From JAHEEL01 sp942491345 (GTDB lineage Bacteria; Actinomycetota; Acidimicrobiia; Spongiisociales; UBA5794): 64,000 nt of DNA. This document shows positions 35,063-44,500 of this stretch, piece after piece. The translations under genes were made by a program, and so were the position numbers. The stretch covers positions 26,530 to 90,529 of the forward strand of contig CALOAN010000012.1 in assembly GCA_942491345.1 (NCBI GenBank). The letters are read 5' to 3'. How positions within the stretch are numbered: the stretch's first letter is position 1; the number at the start of each line of letters is the position of its first letter. The notes beneath the pieces are model-generated. The model ran no database searches and was not told the origin of the DNA. It saw only the letters and a list, made by a program, of their open reading frames with translations.

Positions 35063-35920
35063 ATGGCGGCATCTGAGAATCTGCCGCCGTTGTCCCTGCC
35101 TGACGACCCGATGTGGTCGTCGATCGGTGTGGTCCGCGGTGAAGAACTGTACGGTGGCTATCAGGCGATGGTATTTGCCGGAACGTCCGGCGGGGAGCGG
35201 GTTGTGGTGAAGCTGACCGACAGTCGCCTCGTCGATCAGGCCTACCGGCGACGTGTCGAGATGACGTCGCTGCTTTCTGAGATGGACGACTCGGTCGTCG
35301 GGCCGCTCACGACGAAGTCCGGCGTGATTGTCGAACTGGGCACATGGCTCGCTGTCGTCTATCCATTCGTTGTCGGCGAGACACCGGACGTCTGCGAGGA
35401 AGCTGACGTGAGACGAATGGCGACGACGCTGGCGCGCCTGCACCGCTCGCTTCAAGAGCTCGACCCGGTCGACTTGCCAGCGGTCGCTGCACTGGCTGGA
35501 GCGGAAGCGCCGACCGGTGCCGCAAGGCTGGACCGGCGACAACTGCTTCACGGTGACTTCTCGCCGGCGAACCTGCTGTTCTCAGACCGTCAGGTTCGAG
35601 TGTTCGACTTCGATGACTGTGGCTACGGACCGATCGAGTCCGAAGTGGGCAACACCTTGTACATGGTGCTCTTCGACGCTGCGATGTCGTCAGAGATGGA
35701 CATCTATGAGCGATTCCGTGCCTGGTTCGTTGACGAGTACCGGTCAGCATCGGGCCATGGTGTGCCCGACGAACTCGTGAACACCTCGATTGCGCTCCGA
35801 GTGCAGGCACTCGGTCGTTGGCTCGATCGGCCCGAATCCGCGCCAATCGGGATCCGCACAGCAACACCGTCCTGGCGTGACTCCCTCCGAGCGTTCGTCC
35901 GATCGCAAAACAGTCCCTGA
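35063..35920 (+). CDS. APH-family phosphotransferase
   Basis: A 285-aa phosphotransferase_enzyme-family protein with a complete set of motifs: nucleotide-binding strands GERVVVKLTDSRL, the hinge VVYPFVVGE, the catalytic loop HGDFSPANLLF, and the metal site VFDFDDCGYG. It resembles the Ser/Thr kinase RdoA / homoserine kinase-like branch more than classical aminoglycoside kinases. Substrate unknown. The second APH-type gene of the array; repeat h follows its stop by five bases. Confidence 0.83.
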   Translation: MAASENLPPLSLPDDPMWSSIGVVRGEELYGGYQAMVFAGTSGGERVVVKLTDSRLVDQAYRRRVEMTSLLSEMDDSVVGPLTTKSGVIVELGTWLAVVYPFVVGETPDVCEEADVRRMATTLARLHRSLQELDPVDLPAVAALAGAEAPTGAARLDRRQLLHGDFSPANLLFSDRQVRVFDFDDCGYGPIESEVGNTLYMVLFDAAMSSEMDIYERFRAWFVDEYRSASGHGVPDELVNTSIALRVQALGRWLDRPESAPIGIRTATPSWRDSLRAFVRSQNSP

Positions 35921-35924
35921 CTCT

Positions 35925-36010
35925 CGGGCCGCACACTTCCGCGCCCAGAATCACGCCGTTCTCATGCACCTACCCGCCGCATCACGGCCCAAGTCGCACG
36001 CGAGATAATC
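35925..36010 (+). repeat. Array repeat h with hairpin
   Basis: CGCACAC-N11-GAATCAC (35930 on), then GCCGT/ACGGC arms around a 24-nt loop, then GGCCCAA-N11-GATAATC (35986-36010). The last 32 bases of the element are identical to repeat k. Confidence 0.8.
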
Positions 36011-36220
36011 TCGGGGCCGACCGACGAGTCCAAGCCGGTGAGGGCTGTCGACATGCGTGGCGTCCGCGTCCGTCACCGGCGACCGGGAAGTGCCGCAATG
36101 GGTGCGTGTTCCCGCTCGCGTCATGAGTCGTACCAAGCGCCTGTGACCGAAGAGCAGGCTGGGTGTGTGGTTCTGGAACTGGCGCTGACGGCAACTGCTT
36201 GTGCTGCGAGGATGTCGCCC

Positions 36221-36817
36221 ATGAGCTTCTTCGAGCGAGGGATCGGGCCGGCCGCAGGATTCGCCGGCGACGGATTCATCGTTCGGCCGCTGATTCCGAC
36301 CGATGTTGGGCTCGATCACGATGCCGTGATGGCGAGTCGCGAGTTCTTGTACCACTGGGAACAGGACCCGCCGTACCCGCCGGTCGACTTCTCCGTCGAC
36401 GACAACCTTGTCGATCTGCAGAAGATGGACGACGCTCACCGCAACGGGTCTCGCTACACCTACACCGTCATGAACGCAGGCGAGTCCGAAGTGCTGGGCT
36501 GCATCTACCTGCTCCCGAACGACGACCGGCTGTATCAGACCGCCGAGGTGACGTCGCATGATGGCACCGACCTCTCGCTCGTCGATGCGACCGTGTCGTT
36601 CTGGGTTCGTCCATCGACCTGGGAGCGCGGGTTCGAGCGCACGTTGCTCAAGGCGGTGCTGCGTTGGCTTCGAGACGACTGGGCGCTCGAACGACCGGTG
36701 ATCATCACCAACGAGCGTCTCGATCATCAGATCGCGACGATCGAATCGCTCGGCCTCACTCGGCGCTTCGACTACGACCGGGAAAAGGACATGTATACGT
36801 CCTACGCGTACGCCTGA
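36221..36817 (+). CDS. GNAT-like acetyltransferase
   Basis: A 198-aa protein with GNAT-like elements: GFIVRPLIPTDVGLDHDAVM at the start, YTYTVMNAGESEVLGCIYLL in the core, VDATVSFWVRPSTWERGFER, and TNERLDHQIATIESLGL at the end. The acetyl-CoA loop (RPSTWERGFERTLL) deviates from QxxGxG/A, so acetyl-CoA use is inferred, not certain. ATG 36221 is chosen because GAGG lies about 9 bases upstream; ATG 36212 is an alternative. It lies after repeat h. Confidence 0.65.
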   Translation: MSFFERGIGPAAGFAGDGFIVRPLIPTDVGLDHDAVMASREFLYHWEQDPPYPPVDFSVDDNLVDLQKMDDAHRNGSRYTYTVMNAGESEVLGCIYLLPNDDRLYQTAEVTSHDGTDLSLVDATVSFWVRPSTWERGFERTLLKAVLRWLRDDWALERPVIITNERLDHQIATIESLGLTRRFDYDREKDMYTSYAYA

Positions 36818-37066
36818 CGCCTCGCCACCAGGGAACCGTCGAACGGTGAACACCTTCGTGCTACGTCCCGAGCGCCGAGGTGCCGTACCCGACGGTCCGG
36901 TCGCAGGTGCGTTGCCGAGCGGCTCGAAAGGTTCTCGGTCATGGCGCGTCGCCATGTGCCGTGGTGAGGTTGTCCTCGAGGGCGAACGGCTACTCCGTGA
37001 GTGTCAGCAAGTGAGGGTGTCGAACTTGAGGCCTCCGGGAAGTCCGGAAGGAAGCGGTGTGATGGT

Positions 37067-37860
37067 CTAGATGGCTTCGAGGTGCTCCCCGAGAGCTTGC
37101 AGCGCTGCGGTGAGCTCGACGGTGACGTTCCCGAACGCCATCCCTGATCCGGTGCCCGGCGTCGTGGCGTCGCCGAGATGGCAGCCAGTGTCGACTGCTC
37201 CGTTTTCGTCGACGGTGAGAATGTCTCCCGCCCACAGCTCGACGTCGGTGCGCTCGCCGAGCAGCTTCGGCAGCCAGAAGCGTTGCGTCGGTTCGTTGTA
37301 GCCGTACCAGCAGGCGAATCGCACCCCGCTGTTCAGCAATTGGACGGCGAGGTCGATCGCGTTTGGGCCGTTGTCGATCGAGGCCCGGTGGTCAAACGGG
37401 TCGATGAACACGAACCAGTCGCGTGGGTTCTGCCGGACAGCTCGGGCCACGGTCGCCGTGCCGTCGCCGTCGACGATCTCGACGACGCCCCGCCAACCTT
37501 CGGCATCGACGAACGCGCCGAGTTCGTCGAGTGATTCCTGGTCGATGTCGCACAGGAGATAGCGACACCCGAGCCCGAGTTCGTGAATGACCCAGCTGGG
37601 AGACCGCGATAGGAGTCGGTGTGCGGCTGTTGTTGCAGCCTCGAGAAGTATCGGGTGCTGCGCAGCACCGGGTCGTCGAGGGCGCGACGCATGAAGCCAC
37701 GGACACCGAACGACCGCTCGCCGTCGTCCACGATCGGATAGGAGGGCGACCCTGCGTTGGTCTCCGCATATCGGCGGGGCTGCAGTCGAGTGACGGCTTC
37801 AACGAGCGCCATGTGTTTCCACACCTCGGACACCTTTGCACTGTGCTTGCTGTTCGTCAT
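37067..37860 (-). pseudogene. RlmJ-like rRNA adenine methyltransferase, frameshifted
   Basis: Two frames together encode one protein. From ATG 37860 the first frame gives KVSEVWKHMALVEAV and RYAETNAGSPSY and runs to HTDSYRG; the second frame then continues SPSWVIHELGLG, YLLCDIDQESLDEL, DWFVFIDPFDHR and GTGSGMAFGNV to the stop at 37067. These blocks follow RlmJ (23S rRNA A2030 N6-methyltransferase) in order: DVLKH, DTHAG, YPGSP, IDPPYE, SGM. One base is missing between 37603 and 37604 on the plus strand, exactly at the YRGSP junction. The motif IDPFD departs from the usual DPPY, so it may be a divergent subfamily. Confidence 0.7.
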
Positions 37861-37986
37861 GTTGGCCCCGATCGCTGTGAACCGATCTTGGCAAAGCACG
37901 GCTGCCTCACCGCGCTGGGTTCTCTGCGTGACCAACGCACAGCAGCGGTCCGACGCTCCAAGACCTGCAGGATGCTCGAGACGGCG

Positions 37987-38068
37987 CACGCATAACCTCC
38001 GCTCCGAAATCCGGTCTCGGCTCGCGCGCCCGCGCTGCACTGCGGCCTAACCGTGACGCCGCACTATC
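37987..38068 (+). repeat. Array repeat i with GC hairpin
   Basis: GCATAAC-N9-GAAATCC, then GCGCG/CGCGC hairpin sequence, then GGCCTAA-N11-CACTATC (38044-38068). It lies between two minus-strand genes. Confidence 0.75.
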
Positions 38069-38142
38069 CCGGTCAGGTCAGCTCGAAGGTGGCGCTCGAT
38101 GCGTCGTCCCGGCGTTCGACGAAGGAGTCGGCCGAACGAGGA

Positions 38143-38688
38143 TCACGTCTCGATTGGAGTCGGGCTGTCCTTGCGCCCGCGAACGTACACATACGCGAGC
38201 GGTTCGTCGGGTGGCTGGCACTCGCCGACCCTGGAGAAGCCAGCGTGTTCCAGCGCACGCCATGACGCCTCGTTCGCTTGTGCAGGCGTTGCGACGCAGT
38301 TCGACGCGTCGGGATAGTGCGCCAGCGTCCAGTCTGCGAAGGCGTGAAGAACCAGCCGGCCCCGACCTCGGTTTCGATGCAGGCCGGCAATGAGGTAGTC
38401 GATGCCGACGGCCTCGGCGATACCGACACATTCGTCGTGTTCGTTGTAGTCGACGTGCAGGTAGCTCTGGAGAAGTCCGCCGGCCTCATCGTCGATCTCG
38501 GCGATCCACATCTGGGTCGGTTCGCGCTGCTCGATGCGCGGGAGGTACTTCGCGCGGACGCTGTCGCTCTCGGCGGGCTGGTTCCACCACCTCGCGATCT
38601 CGGGTTCGGCGAACCACTCCACGAGGGTTGGCAGGTCGCTCTCAGCGAGGGGTCGGAATCGAATGGCGGGATCCGACATCACGGCCAT
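38143..38688 (-). CDS. AAC(6')-like GNAT acetyltransferase
   Basis: A protein of about 181 aa resembling AAC(6')/IucB-type acetyltransferases: IRFRPLAESDLPTLVEWF, EIARWWNQPAESDSVRAKY, GGLLQSYLHVDYNEHDECVG and AVGIDYLIAGLHRNRGRG-like loop, then TPAQANEASWRALEHAGF. Such enzymes acetylate aminoglycosides or siderophore precursors; the actual substrate is unknown. Start at ATG 38688 or 38679 (MSDPAIRFRPL). It lies between repeats i and j. Confidence 0.78.
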   Translation of the reverse strand: MAVMSDPAIRFRPLAESDLPTLVEWFAEPEIARWWNQPAESDSVRAKYLPRIEQREPTQMWIAEIDDEAGGLLQSYLHVDYNEHDECVGIAEAVGIDYLIAGLHRNRGRGRLVLHAFADWTLAHYPDASNCVATPAQANEASWRALEHAGFSRVGECQPPDEPLAYVYVRGRKDSPTPIET

Positions 38689-38698
38689 TCTGCCACTG

Positions 38699-38732
38699 CC
38701 CGCACACCACACTTCGTGCGCTCCGAATCCCA
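38699..38732 (+). repeat. Array repeat j, partial (single box)
   Basis: CACACTTCGTGCGCTCCGAATCCC-like sequence resembles the first box of the bipartite repeats only; the GGCCCAA half is missing. It is immediately upstream of the GNAT gene start. Confidence 0.4.
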
Positions 38733-38767
38733 TCGGGAAGGAGAATGGCCGCGCTTGCACAGCAGCC

Positions 38768-39517
38768 TTACTCCGGTACCCCGTAGTCCTTCGGACGTGC
38801 GTCTCCGACCACGTCGGGAGACCTCGTCAGCTCGACCCGGTCCAAAAGGTCTTCCACGGCGGCGAGTACGACCGACGGGTCGGTGAAGATCGAAAGATGT
38901 GAGCCGTCGAGGGCCGACGTCGGCCACCCGAGATGGTCGGCCATCCGAGATTCTTCGGAGTAGGCGGGACTGAGTTGGAGGTACGCGCATGGACCGCTCG
39001 ACCAATCATCCGGCATAGGGATGGGCGCGTCGTAGAACGAGCGGCGCAGTCGCGGCACGTCCGACCGCAGCTCCTCGAGTTCCTCCGACGACCTCACCAA
39101 CTCGCCGACCACCTCGGTCGGCCACCAGTCGAGCCACGGCAACAGGCGTCCATCGACCGTCTTGTCGTCAAGGAACCGCAAGAACTGTTCCGAGGTGCGA
39201 TGCTCCCCGGCGACGGGCGGAAGGATGGCATCCACGAACACGACCGCCCGCAATCGATCCTTCAGGCGATGACCGATCGCCGGCAAGAACGCTCCGGCCC
39301 CCGAGTGCCCAACAACCACGAGATCTGCACGGCCGGACGTCGACTCAACCGCGGTGTCGACGAGAGAGCACCACCGGGGCCATGCAGCGTCCGCCACACC
39401 AGTCAGGTCCGGCCGAACGACACCAAACCCACGAGCGCGGGCGACGTCATCGAGCGGCCTCCAAGCCGACGGCCCAAGCAACGGGCTGTGCACGAGAACA
39501 AACGTCGACGACACCAC
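38768..39517 (-). CDS. Alpha/beta hydrolase
   Basis: A 249-aa alpha/beta hydrolase: FVLVHSPLLGPSAWRPLDD opens the fold with the oxyanion-hole region, VVVGHSGAGAFLPAIG is the nucleophile elbow with Ser, AVVFVDAILPP follows, and LDGSHLSIFTDP has the catalytic His. The Asp is probably within the C-terminal half. Substrate unknown. ATG 39517; repeat k starts about 27 bp upstream. Confidence 0.83.
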   Translation of the reverse strand: MVSSTFVLVHSPLLGPSAWRPLDDVARARGFGVVRPDLTGVADAAWPRWCSLVDTAVESTSGRADLVVVGHSGAGAFLPAIGHRLKDRLRAVVFVDAILPPVAGEHRTSEQFLRFLDDKTVDGRLLPWLDWWPTEVVGELVRSSEELEELRSDVPRLRRSFYDAPIPMPDDWSSGPCAYLQLSPAYSEESRMADHLGWPTSALDGSHLSIFTDPSVVLAAVEDLLDRVELTRSPDVVGDARPKDYGVPE

Positions 39518-39543
39518 CTCTCGACTCTATGTTCACCCACCGC

Positions 39544-39625
39544 GCTGCATAACCGATCCCGATAATCACCACCACCGACGCCGACCGGCCGCTGCATCAC
39601 GGCCCAAGTCGCACGCGAGATAATC
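39544..39625 (+). repeat. Array repeat k with hairpin
   Basis: GCATAAC-N7-GATAATC, a GCCG/CGGC arm pair, then GGCCCAA-N11-GATAATC (39601-39625). Its last 32 bases match repeat h exactly and similarity extends about 90 bp further. Confidence 0.8.
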
Positions 39626-39628
39626 ACG

Positions 39629-40036
39629 AGAGCGGCCAGAGATTCGATGCTCGTGCCGGCTGTCGATATGCGTGGCGTCCGGGCCTGTCACCGGCGATCG
39701 GGAAGTGCCGGTATGCGCCTTCTGTGGCCCCGCACTTGGATGCAGTCATGGGCGCTGTGAAGTCGACGCAAACCTGAGCGGTCAACCAAGACCGTGATGC
39801 CCAGCTCGGAATCCATCTCCATTGCGACCTGATCAGGTGGCACCTCGTACGCAGCTCCAGCAGAGAGCCGATACCGCTTGAAAGTCTTCGGGCTGCACCT
39901 CACGGACTCGCAGACGCAAGATCGGTCGTGTCGGGCACGGCCTCGTCGAGCGAGGCATCCCGCACCGTCGTGCGGGCGAACATCAAAGAGCGCGCTCAGG
40001 CAGATCTGGTTCGCGGCGACGCTCGCCCATCGCTGC
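39629..40036. other. Degenerate stretch after repeat k
   Basis: About 400 bp without a convincing gene. The first 90 bp are a diverged copy of 36014-36102. A minus-strand frame at 39688-39903 contains EVPPDQVAMEMDSELGITV, which could be a gene remnant but I do not recognise it. Confidence 0.45.
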
Positions 40037-40618
40037 CTATTCGGGGTTCTCCACGACGAACGTTCCTCTCATGCCCAGTTGGGCGTGACCAGGAATCGTG
40101 CAGATGTACTGGTAGCTGCCCGGCGCGTCGGGCATGAACGTGATCGTTGCTGAGTCGTCGGTGAAGATCTCCGGAGTACGTGCACCCCAGAGCACCTTGT
40201 CGTCGATCTTGCGGGTCGCGATGTCGGTGAACATGTCGACGTCGGTGTGTGCGTCGTCGAGGGGAGGGACGACCGCGAAGTTGTGAGACCCTCGGACGTT
40301 CGAGTATTGGCCGGCTCGGTTCTCGAGTGTGAGGATCACCTCGAGACCCATCTGCACGGTGAGCGTCGGTGCGTCGACAGTGACGTCGTCGCCGTCGAGG
40401 GCGTACCCGAGCTCCTCGTCGGCGTCTGCCCTGGCCACCGTCTCGCTCGCCACCAGGGTGATGCCGGCGGTCGACTCGTCCGTGCGGCAACCACCGATCG
40501 CGACGATTCCAGCGATCAGGGCGACGAGCCCCAGTCGTCCGGGCCCGAAATGGGGTCCTTGAGCCGCTTCTGATCCGCGCATGGTGTGTGGCGCATTGTC
40601 GTGCTCTTGACTTGTCAT
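40037..40618 (-). CDS. Plastocyanin/azurin-like cupredoxin lipoprotein
   Basis: A 193-aa exported blue-copper-type protein. An N-terminal hydrophobic segment LGLVALIAGIVAIGGC ends in a lipobox cysteine. The cupredoxin domain carries a type 1 copper site: His in RGSHNFAVV, then Cys, His and Met in YICTIPGHAQLGM. It would carry electrons or store copper on the outer face of the membrane. GGAGATC precedes ATG 40618. A secreted protein gene lies 125 bp upstream on the same strand, probably in the same operon. Confidence 0.85.
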   Translation of the reverse strand: MTSQEHDNAPHTMRGSEAAQGPHFGPGRLGLVALIAGIVAIGGCRTDESTAGITLVASETVARADADEELGYALDGDDVTVDAPTLTVQMGLEVILTLENRAGQYSNVRGSHNFAVVPPLDDAHTDVDMFTDIATRKIDDKVLWGARTPEIFTDDSATITFMPDAPGSYQYICTIPGHAQLGMRGTFVVENPE

Positions 40619-40743
40619 GATGATCTCCGTTTACGTGTGAGGGAGCGAGGATCCCGTTCCCGTCCGATTTCGTTCCGTGTGGGTCGAGGGTGCCGATCCC
40701 GGACGGTCCCGAGGGTCAGGCTCCAGCGGCAGCTCTGGTGTTT

Positions 40744-41421
40744 TCAGGTAGTGGGCGATTCGAAGACGGCGCTCTGGTACAGGCGGCAAGTGTTCGGGCC
40801 GGGGGTGCCGTCGGCGAGTGCGCTCGCAGGGAAGAACGGCGGGAACGGACTCGAGTCGGCGCAGCCGGCGCGGTAGGTGCTCAGCATTTCGCGTCCCAAA
40901 CCGTGGATGACGGGACCGTGGTCATTCACGATGAGATGGATCTCGGCGCCCATCGGATCGTCCAGGCCTTGGACCTGGATCCAACCATCGAGCAGGGGTC
41001 CGGCTTCGATCCTTGCGCGAAATCGAGCGACACCGTCGCGTCGCGCGACCTCGCCGTCGAGACCCCAGGCGACCTGGCCGTCGACGAGAGGGTCGCCGAT
41101 GATTTGCGGTGCGGCGCATGGGGTGGCGTCGCAAGCCGCCGGGTCGTTGACGACGACGAGCCACATCGTGTACGCGTTGCCCGCGACGAGATCGGTGGTA
41201 TCGAACCGGTACCGGATACCGCTGCTGCTGCGCACGAGCGAGGCATGGGCGTTGTCGCCGACAGCGCCGGCGTTGCCTGATTGTGGATGCCAGTTGACTG
41301 CGGCGTCTTGTTTCGTCCGGTTCGGTGAGGCCTCGCCGGTCGCGCCGACCGTGATGGTGGCGAGTGCGGCGACGGTGGCGATTGCCGCCACGGCCGATCG
41401 TTTGGTGAGCTGAAGCTTCAT
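40744..41421 (-). CDS. Secreted protein of unknown function
   Basis: A 225-aa protein with a clear signal peptide: MKLQLTKRSAVAAIATVAAL, then a cleavage-like site at TGEAS. The mature part contains VAGNAYTMWLVVVNDPAACD, CDATPCAAPQ, GEVARRDGVARFRARIE and IHLIVNDHGPVI, a beta-rich pattern resembling exported CHRD/cupredoxin-associated proteins, with four cysteines including a C-terminal pair. No catalytic residues stand out. It precedes the cupredoxin gene and likely shares its transcript; a function in copper or redox handling outside the cell is an inference. Confidence 0.72.
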   Translation of the reverse strand: MKLQLTKRSAVAAIATVAALATITVGATGEASPNRTKQDAAVNWHPQSGNAGAVGDNAHASLVRSSSGIRYRFDTTDLVAGNAYTMWLVVVNDPAACDATPCAAPQIIGDPLVDGQVAWGLDGEVARRDGVARFRARIEAGPLLDGWIQVQGLDDPMGAEIHLIVNDHGPVIHGLGREMLSTYRAGCADSSPFPPFFPASALADGTPGPNTCRLYQSAVFESPTT

Positions 41422-41550
41422 TTCTGGATACTCCTCTATGGGTTAGGCGTTGCTTGGTGGGGACTGGTCATGGACTTCGGGGGCCGACAGCGACTCGGCT
41501 TCAGCGACGCCATTCGGGCGCTGCAAGGCGATGGCTGGCGTCGTGATCGT

Positions 41551-44500
41551 CTAACCCGCGGGCCAGCGGTCGCACGTGGCGTGGTAGTCGCCGCCGGGGC
41601 CGAACTCCTCCCACTCTTCGCGTGTGAGATTCCGGCCGGCCGCGAAGCAGGCCAGTTGGGGCCAGGTGTCGAGGTCGATGTTCCAGACGAGGGTTGCTCG
41701 GTCGTGGACTGTGGTCAGTTGGTTCGTGTCGGCGGCCAGGGTCGCCGCCCATTGGTCCGGGCTATCCGGGAACGGAGCTCCGATCGGTTCCAGGCGTTCG
41801 GCATCCCAGAGCTGTGCGCCGCCGAGTCGTGCGACCTTGAGGTATCGGCCGTCCGTGGTGATCTCGAGGACCCGGCCCAATGTCGCCTCGCCTTTGGAGA
41901 TGACCGGCCCCTCGATCACCGTCCGCAGGTCGGCCGCGTCGCGAACCTCGAGCCCCCTCGTCGACAGCGTGATCGCCCGTTGGCCGTCGGGGGTGAACAC
42001 GATCTCCTGGAATCCGTCGTCGGGTTCGAGGAGATCGATCAACTCCCACGTGCCGACCTCGTAGACCCCGACCCAGTCCTCGAACGTCGGCACCACGAGC
42101 GCTCTGCCGTCGGCGCTGAACGTGGGAACACCCGGGAAGTGGTCGCCTGCGGGCGCAGCTTCCATGACGTGGTCGAGCCGGACGACCAACTGCTGCGAAG
42201 CGACGTCGTAGACCTCGACGATCCCTTCCGGCGTGCCCCACGGGTGGAGGAACTGGGTACCGTCGGGCGTGAATACGGGAATCACCGTTCCGAAGCTCGC
42301 GGTGTCACTCACCGCCACCACCGCGAAGTCGTTGGTCGCCGGATTCCATCGGTCGAGCTCGATGCGGTCTCTCGGGTCGCCCTCTGCGTGGAACCTGATG
42401 ACATCGGTCCCTGACTGCCGAAGGCCGTAGCCGGGCGGCAGTTCGAGTACCAGCACGGGCGCCGGACCGTCGACCCGCCAGATCCGGGTGGGCACCTGGT
42501 CGCCAACATTGCCTCCCTGGACGATGACGCTGCCATCGGACGAGATGGCATGGAACTGGGCGTTGGCTTCGGCGTCCGGTACGACCGTGTCGATGAACAT
42601 GCCGGCACCGTCCATGGCCCAGAAGGAGAGCCCGGTCGCGGTGGCGACGGCGAGAGTACGACCGTCGGGAGCGATCGCCGAATGCGAGTCGGTCGAGATG
42701 GGGACACTCTCGGCCGACACCGATCCGTCCGCCAGGTCGACAGTCGTGAGGGATGCGCCATCCACCAGCATCAGGTGTGACGTATCGGGAGCAACAAGGT
42801 AGGCGACACCCGGGCTGAGCCCTCGTGTCCCCGAGATCGGTCCAGAAACCGGCTCACCAGTCTCCGAATCGAAGCTCCAGACGTCCTGGAACGCGGTGTG
42901 CAGCACCTCGTCGTCGTAGACGAGAACGAAACTCCCCGGGCTCTCCTCGAACCGCAGCGGCTCGGACTCGGTTGTCGTCTCGAACTGTTGCACATCGGCA
43001 CTCAGCCCCCACGCAGCGGCAAAGACCTTTCCGTCGGCGCGGAACGCGATGTCCTTGACCGATGCCGTGATCGGATCGCCTGCCGTGTCGATCGGAGTGA
43101 CGACTCGATCAAGATCAGGATCGATCAGCCCATGAATCTCGACGCGCCCGTCGTCGAGGCCGAGCGCAAGGACATCATCAGCCAGTCCGAGCCGGATCAC
43201 TGTGATCGAACGAGTCGTACCGTCGTCCGGCAGTCCAGCCGTTCCACTGGCCGTCAGGGCAAAGTCGGCGATGTCGAAAGCGCGCCAGCTCCCGTCCACG
43301 GCGCCGACCACCACCATCGAGCCGTCCGAGCTCACGTCGATATCCGTCGGCGCGGCGTCCAGCGCGATATCGCGCAAGAGGACGCGTTCATCGACGTCCC
43401 AGACCTCGAGGGCCTCCTCGTGAACGGCCAACAGGGTGCCGTCGGGAAGGTACGCGACGCGACGGTAACTCGCCCCGTTCTCGATGTCGCCGAGCCAGTT
43501 CGTGGGAACACTGACACCGGCCCGCTGCACGGCCCCCAGCCCCTCGTTCGAGGGCTCCATCCGGAGCGCTTCGAGCGCGAGGAGCAGTCCGAGGCTCGGG
43601 TCCTCGCCGGCCGCCGCTCGTTCGGACTCGGCCGTGACCCGCCGCACCTCCGCCTGCGCTGCGTTCTCGTCGGCCGCTCGGCGCTGCGCGAACGCGGCGA
43701 GCCCGGCGACGAGCGCAAGCACGGCAACTACACCTACGGCGGCGAGCAGCGAACGCAGGCGCCGTATCCGCCGCCGCTCGAGATCGATGTCCGCGTCCCT
43801 CCGCGCCGTTCCGGCATGGAGGAAGGCGCGTTCGCCGTCGCTCATCTCATTGGGATGCTCGGCTGCCCATTCGTCGGCCGTCTCCAGACGCGCGCCCCGG
43901 TAGAGCTCACCGTCGTCCCGTTCGGCCTTTTCCCACGCAGCGGCGGCCATCGTGAGATGGTGGCGGATCCGCAATCCGTCCCGATCCTCGTCGATCCACC
44001 CGCGCAGCCGCGGCCACTGGCGGATGAGGGTCTCGTGGGCGACCTCGACGGTCGGCTCCCTGGTCACCGGATCCCGATCGAAGGCGATCAGACGCGCGGC
44101 ACCGTAGGTCTCCAGGAGCTCGGTCGAGACGCCGACCAACTCGGACTGCCTCGCCCGCCGCCGCGTGTCCTCGACACCTTCGCCAGGCGCGATCAGCCTC
44201 GAGAACAACCGCCTGCTCGCCGCCTGAACTTCAGGGTCGAGGCCGGAGTAGATCTCCTCGGCCCGTTGGGACAGGACCGCACCCATCCCGCCCAGTCGGT
44301 GATAGGAGTCGATCGTCATCGTGCCGTCGGTACGGTGCTCGTACAGCTCGGTGAGCGAGTACTGCAGCAGCGGCAGCGATCCTGGGGATCTGGTGGCGTC
44401 GCTGACCAGCGCAGTGGCCAACGCCGACTCGACGGCCACGCCGGAGGTCTCGGCCGGGCCGACGATGGCCACATGGAGCTCCCCGGGCTCGAGCGGCGTC

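Noticed and set aside
28417..39625. Classical integron with canonical attC sites (RYYYAAC...GTTRRRY)
   Set aside because: RYYYAAC-like boxes occur (GCCTAAC, GCCCAAC) but no inverted GTTRRRY partner follows, genes point both ways, and the only tyrosine recombinase nearby has phage-integrase features and no IntI patch. Kept as attC-like only.
39688..39903. 71-aa minus-strand ORF as a gene
   Set aside because: No ribosome-binding site, no family, and the region overlaps the decayed duplicate of the h repeat flank; reported only as a possible remnant.
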